A stretch of 12,036 nt of DNA from SIG454 sp045578465. Lineage in GTDB: Bacteria; Bacillota; Clostridia; Monoglobales; Monoglobaceae. Positions 1-4,482 of the stretch are shown piece after piece. The position numbers and the translations under genes are program-made. Numbering within the stretch: the first letter of the stretch is position 1; every line of letters begins with the position of its first letter. Under the pieces are notes generated by a model that saw only the letters and a list, made by a program, of their open reading frames with translations, searched no databases and was not told where the DNA came from. The stretch spans positions 1 through 12,036 of the forward strand of contig JAZNKJ010000024.1 in assembly GCA_045578465.1 (NCBI GenBank), given 5' to 3'.

Positions 1-1047
1 GGAAACTACATCCCCGAAGAAGCCCTTCGGTTTGATCGATATTTCTTTTTAAGAATTATATGCTCGTTCAAAATAAAAAGTGGTATGCTACCATTTATAC
101 AAAACAAAAGCAGTATGATGTATAAGGCAAACGAAAGTTTAGAAACAAGTGATATTTATGATCCTAAAACAGGAGAGTATTACAAATATTATAAAGACTT
201 TGATGGACAAATAAAGAAAGCTACAATGACAATGACGATGACAATGACAGACTACAAATTATTTAGAGAGCATTATGATGTAGATGATTTTGAAATTTTA
301 GATGGGTGTTACTTTAATGCACATATAGGTATATTCGATTGTTACATACAGAAATATAAAAAGATTAAGCAAGAATCTAAAGGAGCTACAAGAGAATTAG
401 CTAAATTATTTTTGAACAATTTATACGGGAAGATGGCTTCATCACCTGACAGTAGTTTCAAGGTAGCTTATGTAAAAGAAGATAAGACAATAGGATTTTA
501 CACAGTATCAGCGCACGAAAAAATTCCAGGCTACATTCCTGTAGGTTCAGCGATCACATCTTACGCAAGGAATTTTACGATAAGGGCTGCGCAGCAAAAC
601 TTCTATGGTGCAGATAATCCGGGCTTTATCTACGCAGATACAGATAGCATACATTGTGATTTAGAACCGGATCAAATAAAAGGAATAATGATAGATCAAA
701 AAGAATTTTGTCATTGGAAGTTAGAAAGCAGTTGGGATGTAGGATATTTTGTAAGGCAGAAAACATATATAGAGCACATCGTAAAAGAAGATTTAGAAGA
801 AATTGACGAACCTTATTACAATGTTAAGTGTGCCGGTATGCCTGATAAATGCAAAGAATTATTTATTATATCAATGACAGGAGCAGAATATAATAAGGAT
901 GATTATAACGAAGAAGAATTAGAATTTCTTTCCCACAAAAGAAAACTTGAAGATTTTAATGTAGGCTTAAAAATCCCCGGCAAGCTGCTGCCGAAGCGTA
1001 TACGCGGTGGCGTACTGCTTGTAGATTCAATGTATGAAATGAGGTAG
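1..1047 (+). CDS. Protein-primed family B DNA polymerase (C-terminal 348 residues, 5' end outside window)
   Basis: The frame is open from base 1, so the gene is cut by the window edge; the ATG at 85 is internal. The product replicates the linear phage genome from a terminal protein. Visible landmarks, numbered from the window edge, are the polymerase motif LFLNNLYGKMAS (about 137-148), the metal-binding YADTDS motif C (211-216), the RQKTY motif ahead of the thumb, and the thumb signature VKCAGMPDK near the end. The segment between the LYG motif and motif C (FKVAYVKEDKTIGFYT and on) matches the TPR2 insertion that gives protein-primed enzymes strand displacement and processivity. The 3'-5' exonuclease domain and motif A must lie upstream. 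The order and spacing match phi29 DNA polymerase closely from memory. One oddity is a Thr-Met tandem run at residues 75-83. It is followed at once by small genes in the same direction. Confidence 0.96.
   Translation, partial: GNYIPEEALRFDRYFFLRIICSFKIKSGMLPFIQNKSSMMYKANESLETSDIYDPKTGEYYKYYKDFDGQIKKATMTMTMTMTDYKLFREHYDVDDFEILDGCYFNAHIGIFDCYIQKYKKIKQESKGATRELAKLFLNNLYGKMASSPDSSFKVAYVKEDKTIGFYTVSAHEKIPGYIPVGSAITSYARNFTIRAAQQNFYGADNPGFIYADTDSIHCDLEPDQIKGIMIDQKEFCHWKLESSWDVGYFVRQKTYIEHIVKEDLEEIDEPYYNVKCAGMPDKCKELFIISMTGAEYNKDDYNEEELEFLSHKRKLEDFNVGLKIPGKLLPKRIRGGVLLVDSMYEMR
223..249 (+). repeat. Hexanucleotide tandem repeat inside the polymerase gene
   Basis: Four and a half copies of ACAATG (the third reads ACGATG) encode a Thr-Met run just before the DYKLFREHY segment. 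The six-base unit keeps the reading frame whatever the copy number, so slippage would only add or remove Thr-Met pairs. The run falls where phi29 polymerase has an ordinary beta segment leading into its helix. Confidence 0.9.
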
Positions 1048-1052
1048 TTGAT

Positions 1053-1238
1053 TTGTTATTTGAAAGGTATTCTTGCCCAAAATGTTATTGTAAATATCTT
1101 AAACCTATACTAAAGCCCGGAACCAATATGATCGGTTTGTATTGCGAGCGCTGTGGAGCGTGGGTAAAATGGACTAATAAAGGCGATAGAAAGTTGATTT
1201 TAATTAAACATGAGGAGGTGATTGGAATTGGGCAATAA
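1053..1238 (+). CDS. Small zinc-ribbon protein, 61 aa
   Basis: This starts at a TTG preceded by GAGG at 1041-1044, eight bases upstream, and begins five bases after the polymerase stop. The sequence has a CPKC pair (Cys8, Cys11, with an extra Cys13) and a CERCG pair (Cys31, Cys34), separated by a short beta-like stretch. That is the layout of a minimal zinc ribbon. The C-terminal part is basic and beta-rich (WVKW, RKLILIKHEE). Zinc ribbons of this size usually bind nucleic acid or protein, but no specific function can be assigned. Its position directly behind the polymerase suggests an early gene. Its 3' end overlaps the next gene by 11 bases, which suggests translational coupling. Confidence 0.75.
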   Translation: MLFERYSCPKCYCKYLKPILKPGTNMIGLYCERCGAWVKWTNKGDRKLILIKHEEVIGIGQ

Positions 1239-1377
1239 ATATGGATTTAGAAAGAAAGGCTTGAAAGATGCCTTGGAGCTTACAAACCTTTATCGTTCCG
1301 CTATTAGTGCCGAAGCAAAAAGAATAGCAAAAGAAAAAGCAAGGAGGCGAAAGATGAATGAAAAAAGGAGAGGATAA
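1228..1377 (+). CDS. Very basic 49-aa protein of unknown function
   Basis: A TTG start at 1228 lies nine bases after a perfect AGGAGG (1213-1218). A second in-frame TTG at 1222 is too close to that site to be preferred. The protein begins MGNKYGFRKKGLKDALELTN, continues as a probable single helix and ends in a run of Lys/Arg with few acidic residues (KEKARRRKMNEKRRG). This is consistent with a small nucleic-acid-binding or RNA-binding protein, but that is inference from charge alone. The gene overlaps the end of the zinc-ribbon gene and is followed ten bases later by another small gene. I do not recognise a family. The strong ribosome binding site and tight packing are the reasons for calling it real. 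Confidence 0.6.
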   Translation: MGNKYGFRKKGLKDALELTNLYRSAISAEAKRIAKEKARRRKMNEKRRG

Positions 1378-1387
1378 AATTGAAGAT

Positions 1388-1531
1388 ATGGTGAGGATAA
1401 TGAGATTGTGCAGATCGTTAAAAGCTAAGATAAAAGAATTAAGATTGAAAGAAAAACATTTCAAAAAATTTCAATGCAGACATATATGTTTATTCTGCAA
1501 ATACCGTAAGATATGTAGGGAGGATCAATAA
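1388..1531 (+). CDS. Cysteine-rich basic 47-aa protein of unknown function
   Basis: The frame runs from ATG 1388 to a TAA that overlaps the next ATG as TAATG, a typical coupling junction. The start is uncertain. GGAGAGG at 1367-1373 is 14 bases upstream of this ATG, a second ATG at 1400 lies just after GAGG, and an ATT at 1379 would have better spacing. The N-terminal half is a basic helix (LKAKIKELRLKEK). The C-terminal half carries Cys30, His32, Cys34, Cys37 and Cys43 in CRHICLFCKYRKIC, a plausible metal-binding knuckle. No known family is recognised. It may act on nucleic acid like the neighbouring zinc-ribbon protein, but this is only suggested by charge and cysteine content. Confidence 0.55.
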   Translation: MVRIMRLCRSLKAKIKELRLKEKHFKKFQCRHICLFCKYRKICREDQ

Positions 1532-1722
1532 TGACAAATTTAGAAATTGAAATCAAAAAAGAAAAGAATGAAATTCTTAATCTGTGGGGTAATTATAATT
1601 TATTACTAATGAACGGGCTAATTGAAGAAAATCCTGTTGCAGTTAAAACTTTTGAATACTCGCTTGCTTATTTAGATATTAAATTGTCTGTCTTTAAGCC
1701 AGATAAAAACCTTAACGAATAG
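1531..1722 (+). CDS. Small helical protein of unknown function, 63 aa
   Basis: The ATG follows GGGAGG (1518-1523) at seven bases and overlaps the previous stop codon by one base. The protein is mainly helical: a charged first helix (LEIEIKKEKNEILNLWGN), then a second helix rich in Leu/Tyr. It has no cysteines, signal peptide or membrane segment. The last codon is four bases before a strong hairpin terminator, so this is the final gene of the polymerase operon. The function is unknown; small early phage proteins of this kind often modulate host or phage enzymes, but nothing here identifies a target. Confidence 0.65.
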   Translation: MTNLEIEIKKEKNEILNLWGNYNLLLMNGLIEENPVAVKTFEYSLAYLDIKLSVFKPDKNLNE

Positions 1723-1725
1723 CAC

Positions 1726-1760
1726 AAAGGGGTTACGGAAAAATCCGTAGCCCCTTTTCT
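1726..1760. terminator. Bidirectional intrinsic terminator between convergent operons
   Basis: An 11-bp stem (1729-1739 with 1744-1754, one G-T pair) encloses an AAAA loop. On the + strand it is followed by TTTTCT. On the minus strand the stem is followed by TTTGTG, a shorter T run. It lies between the end of the + strand polymerase operon and the minus-strand ATPase unit, so it probably ends both transcripts. Confidence 0.85.
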
Positions 1761-1874
1761 ATATCCGCAACGATTGAAGTCTATAACCGATTCGCAAAAT
1801 CGAGCAAAAGTATAGGCAGCGTAATTTCAGCTGTGCGACCCTATCTTTCGAGATAGACATACAACCGAGGATAC
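1761..1874 (-). ncRNA. Candidate structured RNA in the ATPase 3' flank (possible packaging RNA analogue)
   Basis: On the minus strand, two bases after the ATPase stop, the 114-nt stretch closes on itself. GTATCC (1874-1869) pairs with GGATAT (1766-1761), and CGGTTG (1867-1862) pairs with CAATCG (1776-1771), separated by a 1x4 internal loop. Inside are three hairpins: CTATCT-CGAA-AGATAG (1856-1841); CAGC-9 nt-GCTG (1833-1817); and an outer CTATA/TATAG (1815-1811 with 1785-1781) around CGATT-TTGCG-AATCG (1802-1788). The closing helix has G-U pairs on this strand but A-C mismatches on the other, which favours minus-strand transcription. A terminator follows six bases later. phi29 pRNA is about 120 nt with a 5'/3' closing helix and is the partner of the homologous ATPase. 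The structure is seen by eye; the pRNA role is inference. Confidence 0.4.
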
Positions 1875-1875
1875 C

Positions 1876-2913
1876 TTAATAAGACAATGCTTTGAGAACA
1901 GCCTCTTTACACTTTAAGTCTTTGAATCTAAAGCATCCTTTTTCAAAATAATATCTCAAACTTGAAAGGAAAAAATCGTTTCGTTTAAGCATTACATAAT
2001 TTATTTCGTGATCGTCTGTCGTTACCGTGAGCTTATTTTTGAAAGAAGAATCGCTACGATTATCACAATATATAATACCACTATCAGCGTATTCTCTGAT
2101 TCCATAATCTACTCCCTTATATCTAAGCGTAGCAAGATATTTGCCGCTGCCTTGCGGCTTTTCAATAAACGCCTTATTATCATTCAAATAAACAGCTTCG
2201 GTGGAGTATGCAACATAACTATTCCGTGCGAACGCTCTGTTAAATCCCGATTCTTTCTGAGCAAGTGAAGCTGTTTCCACGAAGCCTTGCTCCAAAACGA
2301 ATCCATCGCCACGAAGGAATCGAGTATCGTCCCTTAATCTTTCCGTGATCCCCATTTCTACATAATAGGGATTGATAATAGATACCGGGTTCGCACACAT
2401 ATAAATAGGAACATATCTTGTCTGTTCTCCCTGTCCTCTTGCAATCGAAGTATGAACAGAAAGAAGTTTTCTAATTTCATCTGGACAGTAATGATTAGTT
2501 TCGGATTGGAACTCATCAAAAAACATACGCTGAACATCTGAAAATAAATGTGAATACTTTTTAAGCTGATCGGCGCTATTTAATGATATGGCATAGCCGC
2601 AGCTTACATCGTCAACATAAAGCTCATGAAATATTCCCCCGGCTTTTCTTTTGCTTGTCATTACTTCGCCCTTAAAGAAAAGCGTAGAAATATCTTTGAA
2701 GAATTTTTCAGCTACATCATCAAGCTCATAGTTATACCTATAGACTAAGCAATATTTTTCGCCCTTATCCTTAAATCTGTTGTGACATAACCTACTAAAA
2801 TATACGGTCTTACCGCCTGTTCTATTGGTGGTACACATATATATCTCAGGTTTTCGCCCATTTATATCTAACAATGACAAAAGTTTTGTCCCATCGTAGT
2901 ACTTGCTCTCCAT
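1876..2913 (-). CDS. DNA packaging (encapsidation) ATPase, phi29 gp16-like
   Basis: This 345-aa protein is close in length to phi29 gp16 (332 aa), the motor ATPase that pumps DNA into the prohead through the connector. A Walker A loop NRTGGKT lies at residues 30-36 and a Walker B strand RMFFDEF at about 129-135, with Asp133 and Glu134. The later ANPVSIINPYY (174-184) matches the conserved strand of gp16 that reads SNAVSVVNPYF. An arginine-rich SIARGQGEQTR segment at 156-166 is a candidate trans-acting finger. The C-terminal half (from about 230, including the VTTDDHEINYVM segment) resembles the nuclease-like/RNA-binding region of gp16. AGGAGG lies five bases before the ATG. It is the only minus-strand gene here, driven by its own strong promoter and followed by the structured RNA candidate. 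Confidence 0.92.
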   Translation of the reverse strand: MESKYYDGTKLLSLLDINGRKPEIYMCTTNRTGGKTVYFSRLCHNRFKDKGEKYCLVYRYNYELDDVAEKFFKDISTLFFKGEVMTSKRKAGGIFHELYVDDVSCGYAISLNSADQLKKYSHLFSDVQRMFFDEFQSETNHYCPDEIRKLLSVHTSIARGQGEQTRYVPIYMCANPVSIINPYYVEMGITERLRDDTRFLRGDGFVLEQGFVETASLAQKESGFNRAFARNSYVAYSTEAVYLNDNKAFIEKPQGSGKYLATLRYKGVDYGIREYADSGIIYCDNRSDSSFKNKLTVTTDDHEINYVMLKRNDFFLSSLRYYFEKGCFRFKDLKCKEAVLKALSY

Positions 2914-2937
2914 AGCTGCCTCCTTTTTTCTAAATTT

Positions 2938-2966
2938 ATTATATCAAAAAACTTGACAAAAGTCAA
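2938..2966 (-). promoter_or_regulatory. Sigma-A-type promoter for the packaging ATPase
   Basis: Read on the minus strand, TTGACT (2966-2961) is followed after exactly 17 bases by TATAAT (2943-2938), preceded by TGA, an extended -10 motif. The expected start of transcription is near 2931, about 18 bases before the ATPase ATG. It overlaps the -35 box of the rightward late promoter. Confidence 0.82.
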
Positions 2967-2971
2967 GACTT
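2952..2971. promoter_or_regulatory. Overlapping inverted repeats spanning both -35 boxes (possible operator)
   Basis: CTTGAC-AAAA-GTCAAG (2952-2967) is a perfect 6-bp inverted repeat, each arm containing most of one -35 box. A second, overlapping one is AAGTC-AA-GACTT (2960-2971). The symmetry is partly a consequence of two facing -35 elements, but it could also bind a dimeric regulator. RNA polymerase bound to one promoter should exclude the other. Confidence 0.5.
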
Positions 2972-2981
2972 ATGGTAAAAT
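2953..2981 (+). promoter_or_regulatory. Sigma-A-type promoter for the late lysis/structural operon
   Basis: TTGACA (2953-2958), a 17-base spacer and TAAAAT (2976-2981) with a TGG extended -10 make a strong promoter with an expected start near 2988. The phi29 late promoter lacks a good -35 and needs the activator p4. This one looks complete, so it may not depend on an activator. It is the only clear promoter before the whole + strand late block. Confidence 0.8.
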
Positions 2982-3011
2982 AAATAGTAGGAAAGGAGGT
3001 AGTAAAAGGCG

Positions 3012-3200
3012 ATGGATGTTAACAGCATTACTCAAATTATTACACAGATCGGCTTTCCTATTGCTGTTTGTCTTATCTGCTTTTGGTACATCAAGAAAAT
3101 GCAAGAAGATCACAAGGAAGAAATGAATAAAATGGCAGAAGCTATTCAGAACAACACCATTGTGATGCAGAAATTGGTTGACAAGATTGGAGATAATTAA
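3012..3200 (+). CDS. Small holin-like membrane protein, 62 aa
   Basis: One hydrophobic segment (about residues 7-27, including IGFPIAVCLICFWYI) is followed by a charged helix beginning KKMQEDHKEEMNKMAEA. This is the layout of BhlA-like small phage holins with a single N-terminal membrane span. It would sit in the host membrane and release or activate the lysozyme encoded two genes later. The good AGGAGG at 2994-2999 lies 12 bases before the ATG, longer than usual. An in-frame stop at 3003 rules out any earlier start, and a weak AAGG at 3006-3009 is too close. The weak initiation may restrain holin production. It is the first gene of the late operon. The holin call rests on topology and context rather than a diagnostic motif. 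Confidence 0.7.
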   Translation: MDVNSITQIITQIGFPIAVCLICFWYIKKMQEDHKEEMNKMAEAIQNNTIVMQKLVDKIGDN

Positions 3201-3461
3201 ATGAAAAATAAGTACGAAATTGCTTTAGAAGTTATCAGAGGAGATTGGGGCTACGCTCCCGAAAGATGGGAGAAACTTGAAGCCGCCGGTTACGATTCAC
3301 AGGAAATTCAGAATATAGTCGATAATGTTCCGGTACAAAAAATTATTGAATTGTCAAAAGCGCATCAAAATGATGAACCGTCCTGTGATCCTGCTGATAC
3401 CTTAGAGGTAAAAGTAAACCTTAAAAAGGTTAAACAAGTTATGCTTATTTTTGAGGAGTAA
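3201..3461 (+). CDS. Free-standing CW_7-type cell-wall-binding protein, 86 aa
   Basis: The ATG follows the holin stop directly. Residues 5-42, with key stretches IALEVIRGDWG, ERWEKLEAAGYD and IQNIVDNV, match the CW_7 repeat. That is the wall-binding module found in three copies in the Cpl-7 lysozyme of pneumococcal phage Cp-7, where it recognises the muropeptide. Here there is a single copy, followed by a C-terminal region of about 40 residues (with DTLEVKVNLKKVKQVMLIFEE-type beta content) that I do not recognise. The protein has no signal peptide or catalytic domain. Because the GH25 lysozyme two bases downstream lacks a recognisable binding domain, this is probably the separate targeting subunit of a two-gene endolysin. 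Alternatively it could be a regulator of lysis. Confidence 0.75.
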   Translation: MKNKYEIALEVIRGDWGYAPERWEKLEAAGYDSQEIQNIVDNVPVQKIIELSKAHQNDEPSCDPADTLEVKVNLKKVKQVMLIFEE

Positions 3462-3463
3462 TT

Positions 3464-4162
3464 ATGCAGAGAGGAATAGATGTTTCTTCCGCACAAGGAA
3501 ACATAAATTGGAACTTAGTTAGACTATACATTGATTTTGCTATTATACATATCAATAGTGGTACATCGCAAAGCGTAGAAACTAAGTTTCTTTATAATGC
3601 AACTGAGTGCGAGAGATTAGGAATACCTTATGGCGTTTATTGGTTTTGTTATGACCTTACTCCACAGGACGCTTATAGCAGCGGCGTTGCTGCCGCGCAA
3701 ATTATACAACAAAACAATCTAACTAACACATATCCCATTTACTACGATTTTGAAGCTACAGGTGATCCCACAAGACCGGGTTCTGTTGAGTGGCTTGTAC
3801 AACACGGAATAAGCGTCACACCTGCCCTTGTCCAATCCCTTATAGAATCCTTTTGTAATGGTGTTGAATCTCAGGGGTTTTCTGCCGGTGTGTATTTTAA
3901 CGCAAGTATGTACACGCAATACCAATATCAATCCTTATTTGCTAATCATCCGGGTTGGAGCAAATGGCTTGCACAATGGGAAAGCAGTCAGCCTACTTGG
4001 ATCAGTTGGGACTTTTGGCAGTATAGCCAAACAGGAACTGTAACAGGTATATCGGGTGATGTTGACTTAGATTATAAGGACGATGGTTATGATCCACCTA
4101 TTCCGCCTATTCCAACGCGAAGTAAATTACCAATCTGGATGTGCCTAAAATTTCCGTTTTAA
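3464..4162 (+). CDS. GH25 muramidase endolysin without a wall-binding domain
   Basis: The 232-aa protein starts with RGIDVSSAQGNINW, the classic GH25 opening with Asp6 in the active-site cleft. Asp95 and Glu97 in YYDFEAT form the expected catalytic pair, and DVDLD (199-203) is the conserved final strand. GH25 enzymes cut the MurNAc-GlcNAc bond of peptidoglycan. The catalytic domain ends near residue 205. It is followed only by a proline-rich linker (PPIPPIPTR) and a 13-residue hydrophobic tail, KLPIWMCLKFPF. There is no signal peptide, so export should depend on the holin-like protein upstream. GAGGAG lies five bases before the ATG. A tail this short after a linker looks like a lost binding domain, but the same ending may be a conserved family feature. 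Confidence 0.93.
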   Translation: MQRGIDVSSAQGNINWNLVRLYIDFAIIHINSGTSQSVETKFLYNATECERLGIPYGVYWFCYDLTPQDAYSSGVAAAQIIQQNNLTNTYPIYYDFEATGDPTRPGSVEWLVQHGISVTPALVQSLIESFCNGVESQGFSAGVYFNASMYTQYQYQSLFANHPGWSKWLAQWESSQPTWISWDFWQYSQTGTVTGISGDVDLDYKDDGYDPPIPPIPTRSKLPIWMCLKFPF

Positions 4163-4177
4163 GAAAGGATAAGACAT

Positions 4178-4480
4178 ATGGCGATTAAATCAAAAGAAGA
4201 ACTTTTAGCTTCGATTAAAAACCGTTTTGGTGAAGATACAAGCGATGACGCTTTGTCACTTTATGAAGATTTATCTGACACCATTACTGATTTTGAAACT
4301 AAAGCTAAGGGTGACGGTGTAGATTGGAAAAAGAAATACGAAGATAATGACAAAACTTGGCGAGAAAAATATCGGGACAGATTTTTTAATGGAGAAAGTG
4401 CAGAAGATGATGAAGATGATTCTTTTGCACCACCTGAGAGAAAACAATACAAATTTGAAGATTTATTTAAGGAGGGTTAA
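4178..4480 (+). CDS. Scaffold-like small acidic protein, 100 aa
   Basis: This gene lies immediately upstream of the major capsid gene, as phi29 scaffold gene 7 (98 aa) does, and is the same size. The protein is highly charged and probably all helix. After a first helix (KSKEELLASIKNRF) comes a long helical stretch at about residues 25-72 containing WKKKYEDNDKTWREKY, then an acidic linker (EDDEDD) and a Lys-rich C-terminal segment (RKQYKFEDLF). Helical, acidic-linker proteins of this kind guide assembly of capsid protein and then leave the prohead. I recognise the WKKKYEDND-type motif only as common in such phages. Scaffold function is inferred from position, size and composition. GAAAGGA precedes the ATG by eight bases. 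Confidence 0.65.
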   Translation: MAIKSKEELLASIKNRFGEDTSDDALSLYEDLSDTITDFETKAKGDGVDWKKKYEDNDKTWREKYRDRFFNGESAEDDEDDSFAPPERKQYKFEDLFKEG

Positions 4481-4482
4481 TT

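Noticed and set aside
14..30. CCGAAG/CTTCGG inverted repeat near the left edge.
   Set aside because: It lies in the open polymerase frame, with no T run or gene boundary, and is easily explained by codons.
1723..1875. Coding potential in the largest gene-free gap.
   Set aside because: Only short frames without ribosome binding sites; the stretch is better explained by a terminator and paired RNA segments. No CRISPR or tRNA-like cloverleaf was recognised.
2008..2268. Plus-strand open frame antisense to the ATPase gene.
   Set aside because: No ribosome binding site and no plus-strand promoter after the terminator at 1726-1760; the ATPase on the other strand has clear motifs.
4100..4177. Frameshift after the GH25 linker hiding a wall-binding domain.
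   Set aside because: The next gene starts 15 bases after the stop in any case, so there is no room for a domain in another frame.
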